A stretch of 64,000 bases of DNA from Betaproteobacteria bacterium HGW-Betaproteobacteria-16 (GTDB lineage: Bacteria > Pseudomonadota > Gammaproteobacteria > Burkholderiales > Burkholderiaceae_C), in NCBI GenBank assembly GCA_002840835.1, contig PHCQ01000002.1, forward strand, positions 62,001-126,000. Reading direction: 5' to 3'. Shown piece by piece: positions 9,054-19,543 of this stretch. Within the stretch, counting starts at the first letter, position 1; each line of letters opens with the position of its first letter. Below the pieces are notes generated by a model that searched no databases, had not been told where the DNA came from, and saw only the letters and a program-made list of their open reading frames with translations. The position numbers and the translations under genes are program-made.

Positions 9054-9398
9054 TCAGGCAGCGTGGCGGGAGGGCGCGGCCTTGTGGCGGTTGGCCAGCA
9101 CGGTGTCACGCACCGCCTGGGCCAGGCGGCCGGTGGACTCTGCGGCCATGAAACGCGCTTCAATTGCGTCGAGGGATTCGTCGTCTGCCGAGGAACTGTG
9201 GCGAGCGTCGTAGAGCGCAATCGCCTCACGAGCCTCTTGAACGGTGAGGCCGGTTTCGTCGGCAATGCGCCCCAGGGTCGCCCAGTATTCAATCTGGCCA
9301 GCCACCGAGCGGCGCTGAGGCTGGGCCGCCTCCCGGGCCTGCTGCACCAGGGCGGCGGGCAGTTTCACGGACGCAAACGAGTTGGCAACGCTGGGCAT
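9054..9398 (-). CDS. ParD-like antitoxin
   Basis: This 114-aa protein begins MPSVANSFASVKLPAALVQQ, a ribbon-helix-helix-like N-terminus, followed by RRSVAGQIEYWATLGRIADE, typical of the ParD-like antitoxin family. The ATG at 9398 has an AGGAG site 7 bases upstream; a longer in-frame start at 9506 would run into the divergent promoter and is rejected. It should bind DNA through the N-terminus and neutralise the zeta-like toxin encoded just downstream. Tandem decamers immediately upstream are the likely autoregulatory site. Confidence 0.75.
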   Translation of the reverse strand: MPSVANSFASVKLPAALVQQAREAAQPQRRSVAGQIEYWATLGRIADETGLTVQEAREAIALYDARHSSSADDESLDAIEARFMAAESTGRLAQAVRDTVLANRHKAAPSRHAA

Positions 9399-9418
9399 GG
9401 CGAATCTCCTGTTTAGGG

Positions 9419-9441
9419 CATTTTGCGCCATTTTGCGCCAT
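9419..9441. repeat. Tandem decamer repeat upstream of the antitoxin gene
   Basis: CATTTTGCGC occurs twice head to tail (9419-9428, 9429-9438), followed by a third CAT. One helical turn per unit and the position just upstream of the antitoxin ribosome-binding site fit an operator for a ribbon-helix-helix protein. Confidence 0.55.
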
Positions 9442-9520
9442 CCAGCAACACAGGGCGTTGTTGCACCAATGCCTTGGGGCGCGCAAACTGCGCATTCTTC
9501 ATTCAACAGAGGAGCACTTA

Positions 9521-9853
9521 ATGGCTGGATGGTTTGAACTGAGCAAGAGCAGTGATGGACAGTTTCGGTTTGTTCTCAAGGCTGGGAATGCCGAAACCAT
9601 CCTTACCAGTGAGCTATACAAGGCGAAAGCCTCAGCAGAAAGTGGTATTGCATCGGTACAGGCCAACTGCACCAATGATGCCAGCTACGAGCGAAAGACC
9701 TCAAGCAACGGAAAGCCGTTCTTCAACCTGAAGGCGGCCAACAGTCAGGTCATCGGGTCAAGCCAGATGTACGCCACTGAATCCTCACGGGAAAACGGTA
9801 TTGCAAGCGTCAAAGCCAATGGCACCACCAAGACCATCAAGGACAACGTCTAA
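9521..9853 (+). CDS. YegP-family protein with two DUF1508 repeats
   Basis: This 110-aa cytoplasmic protein consists of two copies of the DUF1508 fold. The first is GWFELSKSSDGQFRFVLKAGN with a following SELYKAKASAESGIASVQ. The second is YERKTSSNGKPFFNLKAAN followed by SQMYATESSRENGIASVK. The ATG at 9521 follows an AGAGGAG ribosome-binding site; a start at 9458 is not supported. Biochemical function of the family is not established. It is transcribed away from the toxin-antitoxin pair. Confidence 0.9.
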   Translation: MAGWFELSKSSDGQFRFVLKAGNAETILTSELYKAKASAESGIASVQANCTNDASYERKTSSNGKPFFNLKAANSQVIGSSQMYATESSRENGIASVKANGTTKTIKDNV

Positions 9854-10145
9854 CCTGCGGCCTGAATGGACGCCCCCTCAACGGCGTGGGCCTGACCGAT
9901 TGGGGCTCACAGGGTAAAGCACCTGAAGTCGCCAATCCGGCATCTGGGGTGGGATCGTGAATGCCCCTTGCCAACATGGAATCTGCGTCACCAGGTCGCT
10001 GCTCCTTGCAGACGGCTGTATTCAAGCTCGCTGACTTGGCATCCGGCGCGCGATCGTAGCGCTCCAGATCGCACGTTGGCCGACTGCTTCGCCGCATGAG
10101 GACCGCTGCGCAAGGCCGACTCCATCCAGCCCACCAGAGCAAGCC
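9854..10145. other. Intergenic region without recognisable gene
   Basis: About 290 bases separate the DUF1508 gene from the convergent ygiQ-like gene. A 101-codon minus-strand frame across it has no ribosome-binding site, no family resemblance and biased composition. No clear terminator hairpin with a T run was seen. Confidence 0.5.
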
Positions 10146-12509
<2,364 letters not shown>

Positions 12510-12743
12510 GGGGGCAATCGGGGGATAACCCGCAAGTGTAGGGGCTGGCCAACAACCTTGGTAGCGGGTGTGGTGCTGACCACGGCCTGGCGACTGCCCC
12601 ATCCCGGGCCTGAAAAGGCTCGCCACACCCCATGACAAGCCGGCCTTCAAAGCATGGGACTGACAGCACCACTCTGGCAAACTGCCATCGCCGCCAGACA
12701 GACGGCGCCCTTGACATCGACGCAGGCGTCCACGGGAGTGCCC

Positions 12744-13352
12744 ATGACCCAGATTGACCTCAAGAAGGACCTGAAAGACCTGTACCAGGCGACCACAAAG
12801 AAGGTCGTTCAGGTCGATGTCCCCGAGCTGAAGTTCCTGATGATTGATGGTCAGGGCGATCCCAATACATCAGCCGCGTACGCAGACGCAGTGCAGGCGC
12901 TGTTTTCGGTCTCATACACCGCCAAGTTCATGGTCAAGAAGGGCCAGATGGCGCTGGACTATGCCGTCATGCCTCTCGAAGGCCTGTGGTGGGCCGATGA
13001 CATGCGCGCTTTCACCACGGCCGACAAGGCGCAGTGGCAATGGACCATGATGATCATGCAGCCCGAGTTCGTGCCTGATGAACTCATCCAAGAAGCCATT
13101 GGCGAGGTGCTGAGAAAAAAGAAGTTGCCCGGGGTCGACCGGCTGCGCCTCGAACGTTTTCGCGAAGGGCGCTGCGCCCAGGTGCTGCATGTGGGGCCGT
13201 TCTCTGAAGAGGGGCCGGCCATCGAACGCGTGCATGATTTCATCAACGAACGGTCTGGCCTTCGTGGAAAGCACCACGAAATCTACCTGAGTGATGTAAG
13301 GCGTGCAGACCCAAAAAAATGGAAGACGATTCTTCGCCAACCCATGAATTGA
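12744..13352 (+). CDS. GyrI-like small-molecule-binding domain protein
   Basis: This 202-aa cytoplasmic protein shows the start [21 protein letters not shown] and the pattern [13 protein letters not shown] found in stand-alone GyrI-like proteins, related to effector-binding domains of AraC/MerR regulators. No DNA-binding domain is present. The ATG at 12744 has a GGGAG site; an earlier start at 12654 lacks one. Family members bind lipophilic or cationic compounds; the ligand here is unknown. It is divergent from the ygiQ-like gene with about 230 bases between. Confidence 0.85.
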   Translation: MTQIDLKKDLKDLYQATTKKVVQVDVPELKFLMIDGQGDPNTSAAYADAVQALFSVSYTAKFMVKKGQMALDYAVMPLEGLWWADDMRAFTTADKAQWQWTMMIMQPEFVPDELIQEAIGEVLRKKKLPGVDRLRLERFREGRCAQVLHVGPFSEEGPAIERVHDFINERSGLRGKHHEIYLSDVRRADPKKWKTILRQPMN

Positions 13353-13627
13353 TCGCGTTCTGCTGAACCACCGCCTTGTGCGCGTGGACCTGAGGCCACC
13401 CCACTGTACGGATTGTCCGCCTGCGCGTTCCGAGCTCGCTTCGGCAGAAGACACCAGCGTTACCGTTGGACGCAGTTGCGACAAAGGCCTTACCTGGTCT
13501 CTTGAGCATGGTCAATGGCTTTCCTGACCACAAGCACAACACTGGCTCGACCAGGTACTGGTGTGCATGACCAGACACCACTCTGACATGGCCTTTTTTT
13601 GCCTTTTTATCAACCTCAGGAGTCATC
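13353..13627. other. Intergenic region, nothing recognised
   Basis: These 275 bases carry no supported gene. A 147-codon minus-strand frame crosses the region and both flanking genes but has no family resemblance and no ribosome-binding site. Close to the next gene there is a T-rich stretch and a CAGGAG ribosome-binding site. Confidence 0.4.
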
Positions 13628-14071
13628 ATGAATTTGAACAAGATCGTCAGTGCGCTTGCCGTGTGCCTTTCCTTGGCTGGCACCACAGTTGCGCTGGCGC
13701 AAGACCAGCTGAAAGACCGGGATATGGATCAGCTCAAATCAGCGGACAAGGACCAGTTGCGTGACCAGGACCGCATCTATGGCAATGAACTCATGACGGA
13801 ACAGGAGCGGCTGGCCTATCGCGAACGCATGCGTGCTGCCACGACTCTGCAAGAACGCGAGCGCCTGCGCACTGAACACCGACTCATGATTGAGGCCAGA
13901 GCGAAGGAGCGAGGCGTGCAGGTCATTCACGCCAACCCGCCCGGCCCTGGAAGTGCCGCCGGGCCAGGCACTGCGGGCCGTACCGGTGCAGGTGCAGGAA
14001 CCGGCGCTGGCGCTGGCGCTGGCGCAGGTGCAGGTGCAGGTGCAGGTGCAGGTGCAGGCCCGAAAAAATAG
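13628..14071 (+). CDS. Small exported protein with C-terminal Gly-Ala repeat
   Basis: This 147-aa protein has a clear Sec signal peptide (NLNKIVSALAVCLSLAGTTVALAQ, cleavage near residue 25). A charged, Asp/Gln/Arg-rich helical middle follows (TEQERLAYRERMRAATTLQERERLR). The tail consists almost wholly of Gly-Ala dipeptides and ends PKK. The middle resembles small periplasmic proteins of unknown function in Burkholderiales. The tail is encoded by a 12-unit hexanucleotide repeat, so its length may vary between strains without frameshift. Function is unknown. Confidence 0.75.
   Translation: MNLNKIVSALAVCLSLAGTTVALAQDQLKDRDMDQLKSADKDQLRDQDRIYGNELMTEQERLAYRERMRAATTLQERERLRTEHRLMIEARAKERGVQVIHANPPGPGSAAGPGTAGRTGAGAGTGAGAGAGAGAGAGAGAGAGPKK
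13985..14056 (+). repeat. Hexanucleotide tandem repeat encoding Gly-Ala
   Basis: Twelve consecutive 6-base units, mostly GGTGCA with a central block of GGCGCT, encode the Gly-Ala tail of the exported protein. One unit (GGAACC) gives Gly-Thr. Unit length is a multiple of three, so copy-number change alters length but not frame. Confidence 0.9.
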
Positions 14072-14150
14072 GCATCAACGCGCCGCAAGTGGAGCGGCCT
14101 GCAACCTCCAGGCACGGCATGCACCATGCAGGCAAGTTGAATATCCGGTG

Positions 14151-14342
14151 TCAGAGATCCTTGAGCGCTGCGTCAATGTGCGTCTGAAACACGGCAGGGT
14201 CCGCCAGCGCATGCGCGTTCAGCAATGCCAGCTTGACCAGAAACAACTCGGTCTTCTGCGGGCCGGCCGCGTCAATGGCGGTGGCCAGCGCGTCGTAGAC
14301 CTGTTCCAGGCCAGGGAGGTTGAGGACAGGGGATGGATTCAT
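14151..14342 (-). CDS. DUF2783 family protein
   Basis: This 63-aa protein (LNLPGLEQVYDALATAIDAA, then QKTELFLVKLALLNAHAL) matches DUF2783, a small family that I know next to flavin aromatic hydroxylases. It has no signal peptide or membrane segment. It starts 2 bases after the hydroxylase stop and is almost certainly co-translated with it. A role as a small accessory subunit is an inference from recurrent linkage. Confidence 0.85.
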   Translation of the reverse strand: MNPSPVLNLPGLEQVYDALATAIDAAGPQKTELFLVKLALLNAHALADPAVFQTHIDAALKDL

Positions 14343-14344
14343 GG

Positions 14345-16045
14345 TCAGGCTCCTTGCAGGCCGGCTGCATTGACCAGCGCAGCGCGCAGGCGGGTGGCGT
14401 CCAGATGCGTCCAGCGCGCACAGACATGGTGGTCAGGTCGTAGCAAATACGCCGCACCGCTGGCGGTCACGCCATAGCGGTCGCGCAAATGCCCAGAGGC
14501 ATCGTTCAGCGTTTCATCGGCTCCAGACACTGACGAAGCCCCTCTCACCGCGAACACCCGCAGCGGGATGCCTCGGTCCTTTGCTTCTTGCACAGCCGCC
14601 AGCAAGTCTGCTGGCATGGCATCGGCGTCCGTGAACCAGAGCAAGGCAAACTGGTGGTCCAGGTGGTCGAGCAGGTAATCGCCAGGGGCGAGTTGCACGT
14701 TCCGGGGCGGCGCGCCGTGGCCAGGGCCGGTCTTGAAACCAGCGTTGTCATCGTCCGTGCTGTTGGCTGGCGAGTGCGTGTATTCGTGCGGACGCGAGGT
14801 GCGCCAGTGGTACAACGGCCGCACAAATTCTTCGGTCAAAGACAAGGACAGCACGGCATCTCGCAGCAGGCGAAAACCCCGGGTGGGTGGTGTCATGAAG
14901 CGTGTGCTCTTGCCCGCCTCGTCAATGATTTCGCGCGCGGCGGCCACGCGCTCGCTGCTGTAGGTGTTCAGCAGCTGTTCAGGTGATGTGCCTTTGACCA
15001 CCAGTGCAAGGCGCCAGGCCAGCCCCTGTGCATCCTGAAAACCCGTGTTGGCGCCGCGAACGCCAAAGATGGGCAGCAGGTGCGCCGCATCGCCCACGAA
15101 CAACACGCGGCCGTGCACGTAGTCTGGCAACGTGAGCGCGCGCGCCGAATACACAGAGCACCAGTCCATTTCCCATGGCACGCCCGCATGGCCGATCATG
15201 GCCAGCTGCGCATCGATGCGGGCCTTGAGCGACGCTGGCTTCAGGGCGTCTTCAGGGTCTTCGCCCGGTGGCAACTGGTAGTCCACCCGCCAGATGCCAT
15301 GCGGCTCCCGGTGCATGAGGATGGTGTTGCCGGGGTTCCATTCGGGGTCGAAGTAGGCAAGCCGCTCGGTGGGCAGTGGCAGATCGATGCGAATGTCGGC
15401 GATCACGAAGCGACCTTCGTAGGACGCGCCTTCCAGTTTCAGGTCCAGCAGACTGCGGATGCCGGAGCGGGCGCCGTCTGCCGCGACAAGCCAGTCCGCG
15501 TGCAGCTTGTAGGGCCCCTCAGGGGTGTCGACTTCCAGACTGGCACCGTGCGTATCTTGTTCCACCGCCGTCACGCGATTGCCCCATCGCAAATCGATCA
15601 GCGGATGCTGGCGCGCGGCGTCCACCAGGTATTCCTCCAGAAACTGCTGTTGCAGGTTGATCATGGGGAAGAAGCGGTCGTCCGGGTCGTGCGGCGCCTC
15701 CATGCGGAACACGCGCTGGCCCCGGTAAAACGAATTGCCGAACCGCCAGGGCAAGCCAGAAGCTGACACCTGATCGGCCACGCCCACCTGCTGCAGAATT
15801 TCCATCGATCGGCGCGTGAACACGATCGCCCGGCTGCCCTCGCACACCTGCCGCTCCGACTCAACCACCACACAAGGCACCCCCTGGTGCGCCAGCGCAA
15901 GCGCCGTCACCAGGCCAATCGGCCCGGCGCCCGCCACCACCACGCGGTGACTTTGCTGCCCGGCGTGCTGTGAAGGCAGCCAGGGATCGAATACTTCGTA
16001 GCGGTAATAGATCGAAGAACGGGGTTCGGCGTGGGGAAGATGCAT
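14345..16045 (-). CDS. FAD-dependent aromatic hydroxylase (MhpA/PheA type)
   Basis: This 566-aa flavoprotein monooxygenase has the N-terminal GAGPIG dinucleotide motif at residues 39-44. The DG motif is in LVAADGARSGIRS, and the second flavin motif is in GRVLFVGDAAHLLPIFGVRG. Its C-terminal thioredoxin-like domain is typical of two-component-independent phenol and 3-(3-hydroxyphenyl)propionate hydroxylases. The ATG at 16045 (MHLPHAEPRSSIYYRYEVF) is preferred; upstream codons to 16135 run into the operator. It is followed by DUF2783 and preceded by a LuxR-type regulator on the same strand. Substrate is probably a phenolic acid, but it cannot be named from sequence alone. Confidence 0.88.
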   Translation of the reverse strand: MHLPHAEPRSSIYYRYEVFDPWLPSQHAGQQSHRVVVAGAGPIGLVTALALAHQGVPCVVVESERQVCEGSRAIVFTRRSMEILQQVGVADQVSASGLPWRFGNSFYRGQRVFRMEAPHDPDDRFFPMINLQQQFLEEYLVDAARQHPLIDLRWGNRVTAVEQDTHGASLEVDTPEGPYKLHADWLVAADGARSGIRSLLDLKLEGASYEGRFVIADIRIDLPLPTERLAYFDPEWNPGNTILMHREPHGIWRVDYQLPPGEDPEDALKPASLKARIDAQLAMIGHAGVPWEMDWCSVYSARALTLPDYVHGRVLFVGDAAHLLPIFGVRGANTGFQDAQGLAWRLALVVKGTSPEQLLNTYSSERVAAAREIIDEAGKSTRFMTPPTRGFRLLRDAVLSLSLTEEFVRPLYHWRTSRPHEYTHSPANSTDDDNAGFKTGPGHGAPPRNVQLAPGDYLLDHLDHQFALLWFTDADAMPADLLAAVQEAKDRGIPLRVFAVRGASSVSGADETLNDASGHLRDRYGVTASGAAYLLRPDHHVCARWTHLDATRLRAALVNAAGLQGA

Positions 16046-16125
16046 GAAGACCTCTGCGAGGGTTTTGGGTGCAGGCGACAACCGTCGCTGCAGACACCTC
16101 AGTCTATGGGTACTGGCCGCAGATG

Positions 16126-16145
16126 ATGTCCCCATATGGAGACAT
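16126..16145 (-). promoter_or_regulatory. 20-bp dyad operator of the hydroxylase promoter
   Basis: ATGTCCCCATATGGAGACAT is a near-perfect 20-bp palindrome with one mismatched pair. On the minus strand a candidate -10 (TAGACT, 16101-16106) would place the transcription start near 16094, so the dyad is centred about 41-42 bases upstream. That spacing is the one used by LuxR-family activators overlapping the -35 region. Confidence 0.6.
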
Positions 16146-16156
16146 ACAGGAGAGAG

Positions 16157-16996
16157 TCAGCCCTTCGGTTCTGGCTCCAGCAGCATCCCCATCAAGTCCC
16201 GCTGGCCTGACACGCCCAGCTTCCGGTACACCCGCTTGACGTAGGTGCGCGCGCTGGCCAGCGTGAGCCCCAGCCGCTCGGCCATCGCGGCGGTGCTCTG
16301 ACCGTCCAGCAGGCTGCGCACCACATCGCAGTCGCGCGGAGTGAGCCGCGGATGACGCGCCCTCAGGCGCGCCAGCAACAGGTCACCAAGCTCCTGGTTC
16401 ACACTTTGCCCGGTGTGGTGCAGCCGCACGGCGTGCACGATCAACGGGGCAAAGGCACTCACCACGTCGATCGCCGCAGCGTCAAATGGCCCGTGTTCGA
16501 TGCCCCGGTACAGATTCACGGACAACCAGCGTCGCCCCTCGTACAGGGCCAGCAGTGCGAGCCGCTCGGCCACCTGCGGCCGTTCGTAGCAAATGTGCCG
16601 GTATTCGTCATGAGCAATGTCTGCCCCGGTCTGGCGGTGCATCACGATGCGGGGATGAAGCATGCCTGCCTTGCGGGCCGCAGACAGCTCCTCTCGCATG
16701 GCGGTCATGCACCCGTCCAGCTGGTAGAAGCGCGTCACATAGGCTTCAGCAATGTCGGCCAATGCCTGCGTGCGCGACCGGTCGCCCACCGCAACAATGC
16801 GCGGGGCCCGCATGCCCTCGTAGGCGAAGATGGTGCACTGGGCCAGCGGCACGTGTTCCCCCAGAAGGTTCAACAAACCCTCCGCTACCGCGTGTTGGTG
16901 CCCCATGCCCAGTTGTTGCATCAGCGCGGCTGCTTGCGTCAGGGATACCGTCAGTCCGGGTAATGGTTTTGGCTCCAGGATCCAGTGACTTTGCAT
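16157..16996 (-). CDS. LuxR-family transcriptional regulator
   Basis: This 279-aa protein has a C-terminal GerE/LuxR helix-turn-helix (about residues 205-265: LTPRDCDVVRSLLDGQSTAA, MAERLGLTLASARTYVKRVY). Its long N-terminal sensor region is not recognisably an acyl-homoserine-lactone domain. The ATG at 16996 is favoured over an in-frame TTG at 17071. It lies just upstream of the hydroxylase gene on the same strand, with a 20-bp dyad in the 111-base gap, so it probably controls the hydroxylase in response to an aromatic signal. Confidence 0.85.
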   Translation of the reverse strand: MQSHWILEPKPLPGLTVSLTQAAALMQQLGMGHQHAVAEGLLNLLGEHVPLAQCTIFAYEGMRAPRIVAVGDRSRTQALADIAEAYVTRFYQLDGCMTAMREELSAARKAGMLHPRIVMHRQTGADIAHDEYRHICYERPQVAERLALLALYEGRRWLSVNLYRGIEHGPFDAAAIDVVSAFAPLIVHAVRLHHTGQSVNQELGDLLLARLRARHPRLTPRDCDVVRSLLDGQSTAAMAERLGLTLASARTYVKRVYRKLGVSGQRDLMGMLLEPEPKG

Positions 16997-17171
16997 GTCG
17001 AAAGTATCTATCTGAAAGCGTCGAGTTGGTGGCTGCGCAGTTGATGTCGCATGACCGCACTGTTCGGGCAACGCATTGCTCGGTGCATCTCGTTACCGGT
17101 CTTACGGTACCACCGCGAATGTAAGCCTCATGGTCATTAGCATGAACGCTTCACTTTTTGAAGGAGGCTTC

Positions 17172-17720
17172 ATGGCACTGCATTTTGGCAAACGCGAGAC
17201 CGAACAACCCAAACCCCTGAGCAGCGGCATGGCCACACCGCGCTACGGCGCCGCTTCGCCCAGCGTGCCGCAGCAGCCTGCAGCAACACCGGAACCGACG
17301 CCACCGGTCGCCACACCGGCCGCCGCAGCCACCAGCTCGAGCACCGTGCCCGAAGGCGGCAGCAAGCTCACGGTCGGCCCCAACATCAAGCTCAAAGGCG
17401 TTGAAATCACCGACTGCGACACCCTGGTGGTGGAAGGTCTGGTCGAGGCCACCATGGATTCGCGCGTGATCCAGATCGCACAACAGGGCGAGTTCAAGGG
17501 CTCTGCTGAAATCGACATCGCCGAAATCCGCGGCGTGTTCGACGGCAACCTCACCGTTCGCCAGAAGCTGGTGATCTACGCCACGGGCAAGGTCACAGGC
17601 AAGATTCGCTACGGCAAGGTCGTGATTGAAGAAGGTGGCCAACTCTCTGGCGACATCGAATGCACGGTGTCCACGGCATCCCGATCGGGCAGCAAACCTT
17701 CCATGGCTCTGGCAGCCTGA
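17172..17720 (+). CDS. Bactofilin (polymer-forming cytoskeletal protein)
   Basis: This 182-aa protein has a Pro/Ala-rich N-terminus of about 65 residues, followed by the bactofilin beta-helix core (NIKLKGVEITDCDTLVVEGL, FDGNLTVRQKLVIYATGKVT). A short variable tail follows. Bactofilins polymerise into filaments without nucleotide and anchor wall-modifying or polar complexes. The ATG at 17172 has an excellent AAGGAGG site; longer starts are not needed. It is followed by genes for an ExeA-like ATPase with a peptidoglycan-binding tail and a GspB-like protein, an association that suggests a scaffold for an envelope machine. Confidence 0.92.
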   Translation: MALHFGKRETEQPKPLSSGMATPRYGAASPSVPQQPAATPEPTPPVATPAAAATSSSTVPEGGSKLTVGPNIKLKGVEITDCDTLVVEGLVEATMDSRVIQIAQQGEFKGSAEIDIAEIRGVFDGNLTVRQKLVIYATGKVTGKIRYGKVVIEEGGQLSGDIECTVSTASRSGSKPSMALAA

Positions 17721-17797
17721 GCACCCCAGACAGCGCACCCGGCGTTGACCAACCGGGTGCCGTTGCCGCCCCTCTTCGGCCCCGGTATGCTCCGGGC

Positions 17798-19534
17798 ATG
17801 TACGCCGAATACTTTGGACTAAAACAAGAGCCTTTTTCGATCGCTCCCGACCCGCATTACCTCTTCATGAGCGAGCGGCATCGGGAGGCTTTGGCACATC
17901 TGCTCTATGGCATTCGGGGCGGCGGCGGTTTTGTTTTGCTCAGCGGCGAAATTGGCGCCGGCAAAACCACCATCTGCCGCTGCTTCCTGGAGCAGATGCC
18001 TGAGAACTGCCGGGTGGCCTACATCTTCAACCCCAAGTTGACGGTGTCAGACCTCCTGAAGACGATCTGCCACGAATTCCAGATCCCGGTCCAGCACACG
18101 GGCATCGGCCCGGCCACGATCAAGGATCACCTTGATCCGCTCAACGAATACCTGCTCGCCAGCCACGCCAAGGGCCAGCAGAACATCCTGATCATTGACG
18201 AGGCCCAGAACCTCACACCGCACGTGCTGGAGCAGTTGCGGCTGCTGACCAATCTGGAGACCGCAGAGCGAAAGTTGCTGCAGGTGATCCTGATCGGGCA
18301 ACCCGAGCTCCGGCAGATGGTGGCCAGACCCGAACTCGAGCAACTGGCCCAGCGCGTCATTGCCCGATTCCATCTGGGTGCGCTCACCGAGGCTGAGACC
18401 CGCCAGTACATTCAGCACCGCATGGGCATTGGCGGCCTGCGCGGACCCATGCCGTTTTCCACTGGTGCCCTGCAGCGCATTCACGCCATCACGCGCGGTG
18501 TGCCCCGCCGCATCAATCTGCTTTGCGACAGGTCGTTGCTGGGGGCCTACGCCAATGGTCTGCCCCGCGTGGATGAATCTGTGGTGAACAAGGCGGCGGC
18601 CGAGGTGTTCGAGACAGACGAAAACACGCCAGCGGCTGCCCCTGTGCGGGTTCAGCGATGGACCGCTGGCATCAAGAATCTGCTGCTGGGCGCCTTGGGG
18701 GGTGGCATCGCCGCCGCCACCCTGTTCTGGCTGTGGCCAGTCTCGCCAGCCCCTTCGGGCAACAGCAGCGCGCCCACATCCAGGTCTGATAGCGCTGCTT
18801 CGCCAACCCCTTCACCCGCATCCGAACCGGCAACAGCCAAGCCGGAGCCCGCTCCTGGCGCCACAGCCCCGACGCGTTCAGATGCCGGTACCACCGACCC
18901 TGCCCCAGGGCCGGTTGCAGCCCCCCCACCTTCCAGCAGCCTGCCCACAGCCGGCGCCTTGCTCTCCAGTGAAACGGCCGGACTGCGTGAACTGGGAGCC
19001 ATCTGGAACAGAGCGCTAGTGGGCGCCAATCCTTGTGGCAGCGCGTTGGGTTTCGGCCTGCAGTGTTTCCGGACCAACCGCATGACCTTGCATGGCCTGA
19101 GCCAGATGGATCGCCCGGCGGTGCTCACCCTGCACCTTCCTGGACAGGACGACCGCTGGGCCTTGCTGACGGCCATCACGCTAGACTCGGCCACACTGCG
19201 CGCGGGATCTGAAACATGGCTGATTCCCCTGAGCGTGCTGGCCGATATCTGGCGAGGCGACTACACCACACTGTGGCAGCTGCCCCCGGACCATCAGGGC
19301 GAACTTCGCCGAGGAGACAGTGGCGCGGCGGGCGTCTGGCTGCGACAACAACTCGACCAATTGGCTTCCAGTCAACCCACGATTGCCTCGGCAACCAACC
19401 TGAAAAGCCGCATCGAGGCATTTCAGCGCAGCCAGGGCCTGGAAACCGACGGTCTGGCGGGTCCGATGACCTTCATGCAACTCAACCGGGTCAGCGGCGT
19501 GAATGAGCCCCGTCTCAGGTCACCGTCCACCTGA
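17798..19534 (+). CDS. ExeA/GspA-like AAA ATPase with peptidoglycan-binding domain
   Basis: This 578-aa protein starts with the family hallmark MYAEYFGLKQEPFSIAPDP. It carries Walker A GEIGAGKTT near residues 50-58 and Walker B ILIIDEAQN near 129-137. A single transmembrane helix lies around 291-313, followed by a Pro/Ala/Ser linker. A C-terminal peptidoglycan-binding motif (SRIEAFQRSQGLETDGLAGP) ends the protein. ExeA with ExeB remodels peptidoglycan to let the type II secretin assemble. The next gene encodes a GspB/ExeB-like partner 9 bases on. No other type II secretion gene is in the window, so the pair is either a detached part of that system or serves another envelope machine. Confidence 0.9.
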   Translation: MYAEYFGLKQEPFSIAPDPHYLFMSERHREALAHLLYGIRGGGGFVLLSGEIGAGKTTICRCFLEQMPENCRVAYIFNPKLTVSDLLKTICHEFQIPVQHTGIGPATIKDHLDPLNEYLLASHAKGQQNILIIDEAQNLTPHVLEQLRLLTNLETAERKLLQVILIGQPELRQMVARPELEQLAQRVIARFHLGALTEAETRQYIQHRMGIGGLRGPMPFSTGALQRIHAITRGVPRRINLLCDRSLLGAYANGLPRVDESVVNKAAAEVFETDENTPAAAPVRVQRWTAGIKNLLLGALGGGIAAATLFWLWPVSPAPSGNSSAPTSRSDSAASPTPSPASEPATAKPEPAPGATAPTRSDAGTTDPAPGPVAAPPPSSSLPTAGALLSSETAGLRELGAIWNRALVGANPCGSALGFGLQCFRTNRMTLHGLSQMDRPAVLTLHLPGQDDRWALLTAITLDSATLRAGSETWLIPLSVLADIWRGDYTTLWQLPPDHQGELRRGDSGAAGVWLRQQLDQLASSQPTIASATNLKSRIEAFQRSQGLETDGLAGPMTFMQLNRVSGVNEPRLRSPST

Positions 19535-19543
19535 GGCACGCCC

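Noticed and set aside
9837..10142. A 101-codon minus-strand frame after the ygiQ-like gene
   Set aside because: No ribosome-binding site, no recognisable domain, Arg/Pro-rich shadow-like composition.
13243..13686. A 147-codon minus-strand frame that at first looked like a transposase remnant
   Set aside because: No catalytic motif, no terminal inverted repeats or target duplication, and it overlaps two supported genes.
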